Assembly: GCF_009192735.1 (NCBI RefSeq) | Contig: NZ_VTFU01000003.1 | Coordinates: forward strand, 434,001 to 498,000 | Reading direction: 5' to 3' | Source: Arthrobacter gandavensis | Lineage (GTDB): Bacteria; Actinomycetota; Actinomycetes; Actinomycetales; Micrococcaceae | DNA: 64,000 nucleotides | Shown: positions 6,741-13,923 of the stretch, in pieces | How positions within the stretch are numbered: the stretch's first letter is position 1 | How the letters are laid out: each line of letters opens with the position of its first letter | Notes under the pieces: generated by a model | Database searches by the model: none | What the model was told of the DNA's origin: nothing | Seen by the model: the letters and a program-made list of their open reading frames with translations, nothing else | Made by a program: the position numbers and the translations under genes

Positions 6741-8152
6741 AAGAGCGCCGCGGCCAGGCCGATCAGAATCACGGCGCCGGGCAGGTACAGGGACTGGCCC
6801 ATGGCCGTTGCATAACCGGCGGCCAGCGACTCCGGCAGGACGCCGCCGGATGGCTGTCCGCTCTCCACACCCGCACCCAATTGTGCCGAGAGGCGTGACT
6901 GCATCATGGCGGCAATCGCACTGCTGCCAATGACTGCGCCAAACTGGCGCGTGGTGTTGTAGACCCCGGAACCGGCCCCGGCGACGGCGGGAGAAAGATT
7001 GCGGGTGGCGGTCAGGGACACCGGAGACCAGATGCAGGAATTGGCCAGGCCCATCAGCGCGACCGGCAGCATCAGCAGCCAGTATGGCGTGTCCGGTGTC
7101 AGGATGCTCCCCAGCCAGAATAGGGATACTGACAGGGCAGCGAAGCCGGCGATGGCCATGAACTTCGGGTTGCTCCGCTGGGCCATTTTGCCCGCCAGCG
7201 GCGCCAGGACACCTGAAAGCACCGCCATGGGTGTCAACAGCAGGGCCGCCTGAGTGGGGGAGAGGCCGCGGACGGTCTGCGCGTAGAGGATCAGCGGCAG
7301 GGAGAACGCCGTAATGGCGAATCCCATCGCCGTGATGGAAGCGTTGGCGAGGGAGAAGTTGCGGTCCCGGAAAAGACTCAACGGCAGCAGCGGTTCGCTG
7401 CGGTTCACGCGCTGCCACAGAACGAAGAGCGCCAGCAGGACAAGGCCCGTGATGATCAGCGACCATACGGACAACGGACCGGCGATGGTGCCCCAGTTGT
7501 AGGACTCGCCCTCCTGGATGCCGAACACCAGGCAGAACATTCCGGCGGCGCTGAGGAAGACGCCGAGCAGATCGAACCGGTGCACGGCAGTGGGGAGCTT
7601 CGGCACGAGGCGGAAGGCCAGGATGAAACCGACAATTCCCACGGGAACATTGATGAAGAAGATCCATTCCCAGCCCAGGGTATCCACCAGGACACCGCCC
7701 AGGACCGGGCCCACCAAGGTGGCCACACCCGCCGTCGCGCCCCACAATCCCAGAGCGGTCCCGCGGTTCTGCGGCGGGAAGATCCGGGTGATCACCGACA
7801 TCGTCTGCGGAGTCATCAGCGCTGCACCCAGGCCTTGCACCACCCGGGCCAGAATCAGCATGTCCACCGATTCGGCAAAGCCGCACCAGGCGCTGGATCC
7901 GGTGAAGACCACCAGCCCCACCAGATAGATGCGCCGCGGACCGAAACGGTCACCGAGGCGGCCGGTCACCAGCAGCGGCACGGCATAGGCCAGGAGATAG
8001 GCACTGATCACCCAAATGACCTTGTCGATGTCTGCGTTCAGGTCGGCCATGATCGCCGGAGTCGCCACGTTCACGATCGTGGAGTCGACGAGGATCATGA
8101 AAAAACCGATCACGAGCGACCACAGGGCGGGCCAGGGTTTGATGTTGTCCAC
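6587..8152 (-). CDS. DHA2-family MFS drug exporter (EmrB/QacA type)
   Basis: 521-residue inner-membrane proton antiporter with about 14 predicted helices. Motif A is 'GRLGDRFGPRRIYLVGLVVF', and DHA2 motif features are visible in 'ARVVQGLGAALMTPQTMSVI' and 'GATAGVATLVGPVLGGVLVD'. The start 'NIKPWPALWSLVIGFFMILVD' is typical, with the Asp in helix 1. The C-terminal 35 residues are a Gly/Thr/Ala-rich repeat without membrane character. They are encoded on the opposite strand of the glycosyltransferase Val/Pro repeat, so one minisatellite builds both tails. Substrate unknown. A G-rich tract lies just upstream (8167-8213). Confidence 0.9.
   Translation of the reverse strand: MDNIKPWPALWSLVIGFFMILVDSTIVNVATPAIMADLNADIDKVIWVISAYLLAYAVPLLVTGRLGDRFGPRRIYLVGLVVFTGSSAWCGFAESVDMLILARVVQGLGAALMTPQTMSVITRIFPPQNRGTALGLWGATAGVATLVGPVLGGVLVDTLGWEWIFFINVPVGIVGFILAFRLVPKLPTAVHRFDLLGVFLSAAGMFCLVFGIQEGESYNWGTIAGPLSVWSLIITGLVLLALFVLWQRVNRSEPLLPLSLFRDRNFSLANASITAMGFAITAFSLPLILYAQTVRGLSPTQAALLLTPMAVLSGVLAPLAGKMAQRSNPKFMAIAGFAALSVSLFWLGSILTPDTPYWLLMLPVALMGLANSCIWSPVSLTATRNLSPAVAGAGSGVYNTTRQFGAVIGSSAIAAMMQSRLSAQLGAGVESGQPSGGVLPESLAAGYATAMGQSLYLPGAVILIGLAAALFYARPHESTLPAARVSASGTGTGTAAGTGTENAAGTATEAGTGTENAARGR
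6603..6692. repeat. Minisatellite shared by two convergent reading frames
   Basis: Degenerate direct repeats based on a unit near TTCTCCGTCCCGGTTCCTGCC, with shorter GTCCCG sub-repeats. Read on + it gives the 'FSVPVPA' repeat of the glycosyltransferase. Read on - it gives the 'GTGTE(N)AAGTG'-like tail of the DHA2 transporter. Confidence 0.7.
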
Positions 8153-8166
8153 GGGAACCGTTCAGT

Positions 8167-8213
8167 GGGGGGAAGGGGGAAGGGGGATGGGGAAAGGGGA
8201 GGGGGAAGGAGAA
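8167..8213 (+). other. G-rich tract with seven or more G runs
   Basis: Purine-only run of G3-G6 blocks separated by AA, A or AT, in the 261-base spacer between the divergent DHA2 and MHS transporter genes. The geometry would allow a G-quadruplex on the + strand. It starts 14 bases upstream of the DHA2 start codon, so it is C-rich in any DHA2 leader transcript. Confidence 0.5.
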
Positions 8214-8413
8214 AGAGACCGAATCCCATTCTGGACTGCATTTCCCGCCCATCCAACCCTTTTCGTCAGCGTGCCGCACCGCCGTCGGCGCACCGCCTGG
8301 CCGTTGCTGCGCGCCAAGTCCCGTTTCAGCATCTGCGGGTGTTCACCGTGCCGCATCCGGTGTACTTTGTCCGCAGGCAGCATCGGCCTACCTCAGACAA
8401 CAATGGAGTTTTC

Positions 8414-9766
8414 ATGAGCAACTACACTGCCGCGCAGCCTCATGACCGGATGACCCGGGAGGAAAGAAAAGTCCTCGCCGGAACCCTGGTGGGCACCACC
8501 ATCGAGTGGTACGACTTCTTCATTTACGCGCAGGCGGCCGGACTCGTCCTCGCCGCCCTGTATTTCGGCCCGGTCAGCGAAGGGCCGCTGGGTCAGGTGG
8601 TCTCCTTCGCAACCATCGGCATCAGTTTCCTCTTCCGTCCGCTGGGCGCCGTCGTCGCCGGACACCTCGGCGACAGGCTGGGCCGGAAGAAGATGCTGGT
8701 CTTCACCCTGCTGATGATGGGGGCTTCCACGGCCCTGATCGGGCTGGTGCCCACCTATGCCCAGATCGGCGTCGCCGCGCCCATCCTGCTGGTCCTGCTG
8801 CGCATCCTGCAGGGCTTTTCCGCCGGAGGGGAATGGGGCGGCGCGGCCCTGCTGTCAGTGGAACACGCACCGGCGGACAAGCGCGGACTCTTCGGCGCAT
8901 ACCCGCAAATCGGGGTGCCCATCGGGATGATCCTGGCAACCTTCGTGATGTACGTGCTGAGCACGAGCCTCAGCGAGGAACAGTTCCTGTCCTGGGGCTG
9001 GCGGATTCCCTTCCTGCTCTCCGTGGTGCTGATCGGTGTCGGGTACTTTATCCGCCGTTCCGTGGCTGAAAGCCCGGTCTTCAAGGAAATCCAGGAGCGC
9101 AGGAAGGAATCCTCGGCACCGCTGGCCCAGCTGTTCAAGCACAACACCCGGGAGGTGGTCCTGAGCGCCCTGATTTTTGTTGCCAACAACGCGGCCGGGT
9201 ACCTGGTGATCGCCTTTTTTGCCTCCTATGCCACGGGAAAGCCCGACGCCGGCGGGCTGGGAATGGACCGGCCCTCGGTGTTGCTGGCCACCACGCTGGG
9301 ATCGTTCGGCTGGCTGATCTTCACGCTGTACGGCGGGATCCTCTCCGACCGAATCGGCCGGATCCGCACCTTCCAGATCGGTTATGCCTGGGTGTTCCTG
9401 TGGTCGGTCCCGATGTTCCTGCTGATCGACACCACCAACATTGTCCTGTTCGCGGTGGCGATTTTTGTCCTGACCATCGGCCTGGGCCTGTCCTACGGAC
9501 CGCAGTCGGCCATGTACGCGGAGATGTTCCCGGCCCGGGTGCGGTACTCGGGCGTATCCATCGGGTACGCGCTCGGTGCCATCCTGGGCGGGGCGTTCGC
9601 GCCAACCATTGCGCAGGCGCTGTTGAACGAGACCGGCTGGTCTCCGTCCATCGGCATCTACATCATGGTGCTGTGCGTGATTTCCTTTACCGCCGTGACC
9701 ATGGTCAAGGAAACCAAGGGAACGGACCTGCACGTGGAAGCGGTCCAGAAGCAGGAGCACGCCTGA
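8414..9766 (+). CDS. MHS-family MFS metabolite:H+ symporter
   Basis: 450-residue, 12-helix transporter of the metabolite:H+ symporter family (ProP, KgtP, ShiA relatives). The diagnostic N-terminus 'GTTIEWYDFFIYAQAAGLVL' and the cytoplasmic loop 'GHLGDRLGRKKMLVFTLLMM' are both present, as is 'LLRILQGFSAGGEWGGAALL'. ATG at 8414 is chosen because the family N-terminus follows directly. The open frame upstream (from 7580) runs antisense through the DHA2 gene and is not coding. The substrate could be a dicarboxylate, shikimate or betaine and cannot be decided here. A hairpin follows the stop. Confidence 0.92.
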   Translation: MSNYTAAQPHDRMTREERKVLAGTLVGTTIEWYDFFIYAQAAGLVLAALYFGPVSEGPLGQVVSFATIGISFLFRPLGAVVAGHLGDRLGRKKMLVFTLLMMGASTALIGLVPTYAQIGVAAPILLVLLRILQGFSAGGEWGGAALLSVEHAPADKRGLFGAYPQIGVPIGMILATFVMYVLSTSLSEEQFLSWGWRIPFLLSVVLIGVGYFIRRSVAESPVFKEIQERRKESSAPLAQLFKHNTREVVLSALIFVANNAAGYLVIAFFASYATGKPDAGGLGMDRPSVLLATTLGSFGWLIFTLYGGILSDRIGRIRTFQIGYAWVFLWSVPMFLLIDTTNIVLFAVAIFVLTIGLGLSYGPQSAMYAEMFPARVRYSGVSIGYALGAILGGAFAPTIAQALLNETGWSPSIGIYIMVLCVISFTAVTMVKETKGTDLHVEAVQKQEHA

Positions 9767-9773
9767 TTCATCG

Positions 9774-9799
9774 ACCGGCCGGGCTCTCGTCGGGCCGGT
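9774..9799. terminator. Hairpin between convergent MHS and META genes
   Basis: ACCGGCC (9774-9780) pairs with GGCCGGT (9793-9799) around a 12-base loop, placed between the stop codons of two converging genes. Probably bidirectional. Confidence 0.5.
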
Positions 9800-9814
9800 T
9801 AGGGCAGCCGGCGC

Positions 9815-10210
9815 CTAGCGCTGGAGGGTGCCGATCGGATCGCCGTTGCCGTTGAACAGGGCCAGCGTGTCGCCGTCGATTTCGGCGGAGGCGGCAGCGG
9901 ACAGCCAGGTGTCCACGCCCTGGCAGGCCATCAGCGTGGAGGCCATGTCCTTCAGGGTCACTGCCGCGCCGTCCTGGGTCCAAAACCCCATCAGGCGGTT
10001 GCAGCCGTCAGTCCCGCTGACCCGGCCGTCGGAAGCGAAGTCCAGAGAGGGGGCACTGGAATTATCCGTGTCGCCCCAACTGCCCTCCACCGAGGGCGTC
10101 CCGGAGCCCGGGCTGTCAGCGCAGGACGCCAAAGCAGCCACCGCCAGAAGGGCCGCTGCCAGGCGAAGGGTGCCGGGTAACAGCCGGCCCAAAGGTGCCC
10201 CTGAACGCAT
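9815..10210 (-). CDS. META-domain lipoprotein
   Basis: 131-residue exported lipoprotein. The N-terminus 'RLAAALLAVAALASCADS' is a type II signal with lipobox L-A-S-C and cysteine near residue 28. The mature part resembles the META/HslJ domain: 'SLDFASDGRVSGTDGCNRLM' with the family G-x-D-G-C-N turn, and 'TLKDMASTLMACQG' matching the conserved 'STxMAC' strand. Members are envelope proteins linked to heat-inducible or antibiotic-tolerance phenotypes in enterobacteria. In actinobacteria their role is unknown. ATG at 10210 is preferred over longer frames because the signal peptide begins there. It lies just downstream of corA on the same strand. Confidence 0.85.
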   Translation of the reverse strand: MRSGAPLGRLLPGTLRLAAALLAVAALASCADSPGSGTPSVEGSWGDTDNSSAPSLDFASDGRVSGTDGCNRLMGFWTQDGAAVTLKDMASTLMACQGVDTWLSAAASAEIDGDTLALFNGNGDPIGTLQR

Positions 10211-10242
10211 GATGACCGTCCTGTTCTTGTCCCGATGAAAGA

Positions 10243-11238
10243 TTAAAGCCATTTGTTCCGCTTGAACGTGACATACAGTGCCGCGCCCATAACCACCATA
10301 GCCACCAGCGCCAGCGGATATCCCCATTCCCAGGCCAGCTCAGGCATATGTTCAAAGTTCATGCCGTAAATGGTTCCAACCAGGGTGGGGGCAAAAAGAA
10401 TGGCAGCCCAGGAGGAGATCCGTTTGACCTGCTCGTTCTGCTCGATGCTGGTTTCGGCCAGGCGGTTGGAGGCCAGCGTGGAGGCCAGGTTCAGGGCGTT
10501 CTCCAGCAGCGCGCGGTAGGCATTGACCCGGTCGATCAGCCGCAGGACGTGGTCCAGCACGTCGCCGAGGTTGTCCCGCAGCTCGGCGGGAACACCAAAC
10601 TGGTCCGCGTTGCGCTGCAGGGCTCCCACCACGCCCTCCAGTGGAGACAGCGCCCGCTGGAACTGGATAACCTCCCGGGACAGCTCGTAGATGCGGCGTG
10701 ACACCTCCACGTCGCCGCCGAAGAGCTGATCCTCGATTTCGTCAATGTCATTCTCCAGCCCGGCTGCCACCGGCGCATATTCATCCACCACCTGGTCCAG
10801 GACGGCATAGAGCACTGCGTGCGGGCCAAGGGCCAGCAGCTCGGGCTCCTGTTCCAGCCTTTTGCGGACCCGGCCGAGATCCGGAGATTCCGCGTGCCGG
10901 ACAGTGACAACAAAGTTGGGTCCGACAAAGACATGCAGCTCGCCGAACTCCACACGCTCCACGTCGTCGAGATAGCGCGCCGGGCGAAGCACAGCAAACA
11001 GGGTGTCGTCGTAATGCTCCAGCTTGGCCCGTTGATGCCCGGCCAGGGCATCTTCCACCGTCAGCAGGTTCAGGCCGAATTCTTCGGCAACTGCCAGCAG
11101 CTCGACGTCGTCCGGCCGGTACAGCCCAATCCACGCCATCCCGCCGGAGGTACGCGTCAGTTCGAAAGTCTCGTCGAGGTTGTCCGGAGTGTGTTGCCGC
11201 TTGCCGTCCACATACACGCCGTTGTCGATCAAGGTCAT
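10243..11238 (-). CDS. corA: CorA-family magnesium/cobalt transporter
   Basis: 331-residue pentameric divalent-cation channel. The long cytoplasmic N-terminal funnel (about 1-265) is followed by two C-terminal helices with the signature 'YGMNFEHMPELAWEWGYPLA', where GMN ends the first helix and the acidic loop faces outward. The tail 'TFKRNKWL' is the basic sphincter end common to the family. It transports Mg2+ (also Co2+/Ni2+) down the membrane potential. ATG at 11238. It ends 32 bases before the META lipoprotein and may be cotranscribed with it. Confidence 0.95.
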   Translation of the reverse strand: MTLIDNGVYVDGKRQHTPDNLDETFELTRTSGGMAWIGLYRPDDVELLAVAEEFGLNLLTVEDALAGHQRAKLEHYDDTLFAVLRPARYLDDVERVEFGELHVFVGPNFVVTVRHAESPDLGRVRKRLEQEPELLALGPHAVLYAVLDQVVDEYAPVAAGLENDIDEIEDQLFGGDVEVSRRIYELSREVIQFQRALSPLEGVVGALQRNADQFGVPAELRDNLGDVLDHVLRLIDRVNAYRALLENALNLASTLASNRLAETSIEQNEQVKRISSWAAILFAPTLVGTIYGMNFEHMPELAWEWGYPLALVAMVVMGAALYVTFKRNKWL

Positions 11239-11436
11239 GGACGTCCCCTAGCTGATTGTGCTGCTCGCGGCCGCGGCGGTGTCCGGACCGTTGTCCATTA
11301 TCCCTCCCGCCGGCAGCGCGTTGGCGACCCGGCGGGCGCGGAGTGGCCGGGCGGTCCACTTTTGGCGGACCGATGGTCCGCGGGCCTGTAATTTGTGGGC
11401 CTGTTGTTTGTGGGCCTGCGCCGATAGGATCCCGGC

Positions 11437-12438
11437 ATGGAAATTGTGGAATACAGGCCCCGCCGCGACCAGCTGGTTTATACGTTTGGCGGAGCCGCTC
11501 CGGTGCTGCGGATAAAACCGGGAACCGCACTGAAATTGTGGTCCGAGGATGCCTTCAACAATGCCCTGACCTCAATAGAGGACATTTCCAGCGAAAAGGT
11601 GGACCTCAACTTCGTAAATCCGCAAACGGGTCCCTTCTATGTGGAAGGGGCGGAGCCCGGTGACACGCTGGCCCTGCACATCGTGGACCTGACCCCTGCC
11701 CGGAGTTACGGAGCCTCAGCCACGATTCCGTTCTTCGGCGGTCTGACAAGTACCGACCGGACGGCTTTCCTGCAGGATCCGCTGCCGGACACCACCTGGA
11801 TTTACCACGTTGACACCGCCAACCAGACGGTGGGATTCTCCGCCCGCTTCGGCGACTTTGACCTTGCGCTCCCGCTCGAACCGATGCTCGGCACGGTGGG
11901 AGTGGCGCCGCCGGGCGGGGAAGTGCGGTCCTCGCTGGTGCCGGAGCGGTTCGGCGGCAACATGGACTCTCCTGAAGTCAAGGCAGGAACAACCGTGTAT
12001 CTCGGGGTGAACCAGGAAGGTGCCCTGTTCTCGGTTGGGGACGGCCACTACCGCCAGGGCGAAGGGGAAGCGTGCGGCACCGCCGTCGAAGGCGCGCTGA
12101 ATTCCACGATCATCGTGGAACTGATCAAGGGCGGAGCCCCGGCCTGGCCGCGGCTGGAAACCGACTCCGAATGGATGGCGGTGGGCTCCTCCCGTCCCAT
12201 GGAGGACTCCTGGCGGATTGGACAGGTGGAAATGGTCCGCTGGTTTGGCGAACTCTTTGGCCTGCACCAGATGGACGCCTACCAGTTGCTGACCCAGACT
12301 GCCCTTGCCCCCATCGCCAATGCGGTTGACGCCAACTACAGCGTGGTGGTCAAGGCACGAAAGGCACTGTTTCCCGCGGCCGACGCGTACGCCGGTCTCC
12401 ACGCCGACCTCCGCCGGCGCAGCGCCGAACTGATCTAA
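11437..12438 (+). CDS. Acetamidase/formamidase family protein
   Basis: 333-residue zinc-type amidase fold that hydrolyses short-chain amides such as formamide or acetamide to ammonia and the acid. Recognisable blocks are 'NPQTGPFYVEGAEPGDTLAL', 'PLEPMLGTVGVAPPGG', 'ERFGGNMDSPEVKAGTTVYL' and 'FSVGDGHYRQGEGEACGTAV'. The last two carry the conserved Asn-Met-Asp and the D-x-H...G-E-G metal/substrate loops. ATG at 11437. It is followed after 21 bases by an SDR gene on the same strand, so the two form a likely operon. The physiological substrate is unknown. Confidence 0.9.
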   Translation: MEIVEYRPRRDQLVYTFGGAAPVLRIKPGTALKLWSEDAFNNALTSIEDISSEKVDLNFVNPQTGPFYVEGAEPGDTLALHIVDLTPARSYGASATIPFFGGLTSTDRTAFLQDPLPDTTWIYHVDTANQTVGFSARFGDFDLALPLEPMLGTVGVAPPGGEVRSSLVPERFGGNMDSPEVKAGTTVYLGVNQEGALFSVGDGHYRQGEGEACGTAVEGALNSTIIVELIKGGAPAWPRLETDSEWMAVGSSRPMEDSWRIGQVEMVRWFGELFGLHQMDAYQLLTQTALAPIANAVDANYSVVVKARKALFPAADAYAGLHADLRRRSAELI

Positions 12439-12459
12439 CACCCAACCGGAAGGTACGTC

Positions 12460-13221
12460 ATGGACCTGCAGCTGACTGGAAAAACCGCCCTTGTTACCGG
12501 AGGCACGCGGGGGATTGGCCGGGCCATCGTGGAAACGTTCCTGGCCGAAGGCGCCAACGTCGCCTTCTGCGCCCGCAGCGCTGAGCAGGTGGCGGAGGCC
12601 GAGGAGTTCCTTTCGGCTGTGGGGCCGCGGGTGGAGGGGACGGCGGTGGACATGGGAGACGCCGTTGCCGTGGCACGGTGGGTGGACGGGGTGGCCGAAC
12701 GCTTTACCGGGATCGACGCCGTGGTCAGCAATGTCAGCGCCCTCGCCATCGACGATTCCGATGCGGGGTGGCAGGCCTCCCTCGAAGTGGATCTGCTGGG
12801 AACCGTCCGCCTGATGAAGGCGGCGCTTCCGCATGTTCGGGGCAGTTCCTCTCCCTCCCTGGTGGCCATATCCAGTGTTTCCGGCCGGGAAGTGGACTTC
12901 ACCTCCGGACCCTACGGAACGGTGAAGTCAGCGCTCATTGCGTACATGGCCGGCCTGGCTTTCCAGCTGGCGGATCAGGGCATCCGGGCCAATACCGTGT
13001 CGCCAGGGAACACCTATCACGACGGCGGAGTGTGGCAGAGCATCGAGGCCAACAACCCTGAGCTCTTCACCGCGTCGATGGCGCTGAATCCCACCGGGCG
13101 GATGGGGGTGCCGCAGGAAGTGGCCGACGCCGTAGTCTTCCTCTCCAGCCCTGTTTCCAGCCGGACAACCGGCGCGAATCTTCTGGTGGACGGCGGGCTT
13201 TCCCGCGGCATTCAGTTCTAG
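12460..13221 (+). CDS. SDR-family NAD(P)-dependent oxidoreductase
   Basis: 253-residue classical short-chain dehydrogenase/reductase. The cofactor motif is T-G-G-T-R-G-I-G at residues about 12-19, and the catalytic triad is seen as Ser in 'VAISSVSG' and 'Y-G-T-V-K' about 13 residues later. The C-terminus 'TTGANLLVDGGLSRGIQF' is typical of FabG-like members. The start is ATG at 12460, with GGAAGG about 8 bases upstream. Cotranscription with the acetamidase suggests a shared catabolic role, but the substrate cannot be inferred. Confidence 0.9.
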   Translation: MDLQLTGKTALVTGGTRGIGRAIVETFLAEGANVAFCARSAEQVAEAEEFLSAVGPRVEGTAVDMGDAVAVARWVDGVAERFTGIDAVVSNVSALAIDDSDAGWQASLEVDLLGTVRLMKAALPHVRGSSSPSLVAISSVSGREVDFTSGPYGTVKSALIAYMAGLAFQLADQGIRANTVSPGNTYHDGGVWQSIEANNPELFTASMALNPTGRMGVPQEVADAVVFLSSPVSSRTTGANLLVDGGLSRGIQF

Positions 13222-13272
13222 GGAAGCATTCTGTGAGCTTGACCTCGACCCCTTCATGCGAGGAGACACGCA

Positions 13273-13503
13273 TTGTTTGAGCCGGCGGTCCATCCGAACC
13301 ACAGACGCGCCCGGTTCCTCAGCATCGCGGGTCTACTTGCAGCAATTGCCATCACCGGCGGAGGCATATATCTCGTCGTAGCAAAAGGTATGTGGATAGT
13401 TCTGGGACTGGGTATTGTCGCGGTACTTTCCGCGATCCTGAGATATGTGAGCACCGAACGGTGGTTCAAGAAACAACTTGAGCAACTCCCACAAGACGAA
13501 TAA
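13273..13503 (+). CDS. Small membrane protein, two helices
   Basis: 76 residues with two hydrophobic segments (about 14-38 and 42-58) and a charged C-terminus 'ERWFKKQLEQLPQDE'. TTG at 13273 is preceded by GAGGAGA about 8 bases away, a good ribosome site, so TTG initiation is likely. No domain is recognised. It lies 51 bases after the SDR gene. Function unknown. Confidence 0.5.
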   Translation: MFEPAVHPNHRRARFLSIAGLLAAIAITGGGIYLVVAKGMWIVLGLGIVAVLSAILRYVSTERWFKKQLEQLPQDE

Positions 13504-13667
13504 ACCGGGTAACCGGATCCGCAAGCTCATGCTGGTGGCCACAGACCATGACCGAAGGGGCATCCAGGCGTCCTCCAACGGGATCCATTAGGGGCAGGCT
13601 GGAATCCTCAGTGGGCGGAGTACGATCACGGGTATGAATGCTTGCGTTGTCCTGCGAAACCGCCACC

Positions 13668-13847
13668 ATGAATAATGATGTCGCTGATTTATTCGCCATC
13701 TTGATTCCGATTGTCGTAGTTCTTCTGATAATCATGTTCGTGCTTCGGAGAAACCGAAACAGAAGAATAGGGCGGAAGGCGGGCGAGCCTTGGATTCGAA
13801 TAATCCGAGATAAACCTGACGAGGATCCAAACACACGTCCCCGGTAG
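13668..13847 (+). CDS. Possible small membrane protein
   Basis: 59 residues with one strong membrane segment near residues 8-26 ('AILIPIVVVLLIIMFVL') followed by a very basic stretch and a hydrophilic tail. The local DNA is less GC-rich than its surroundings. Another ATG in frame at 13638 would add ten residues. No ribosome site is convincing, so this is a tentative gene. Confidence 0.35.
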   Translation: MNNDVADLFAILIPIVVVLLIIMFVLRRNRNRRIGRKAGEPWIRIIRDKPDEDPNTRPR

Positions 13848-13923
13848 TATCTGGCTGCCTGACGAGGTTCCTGGGGCACCGGCCGGGCTTCGCTTGGTCC
13901 TCTGGTCACCGGCATTCCGGTGA

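Noticed and set aside
7580-8413. N-terminal 278-codon extension of the MHS transporter frame
   Set aside because: It is antisense to the DHA2 gene and encodes no membrane-protein-like sequence; the family N-terminus begins at 8414.
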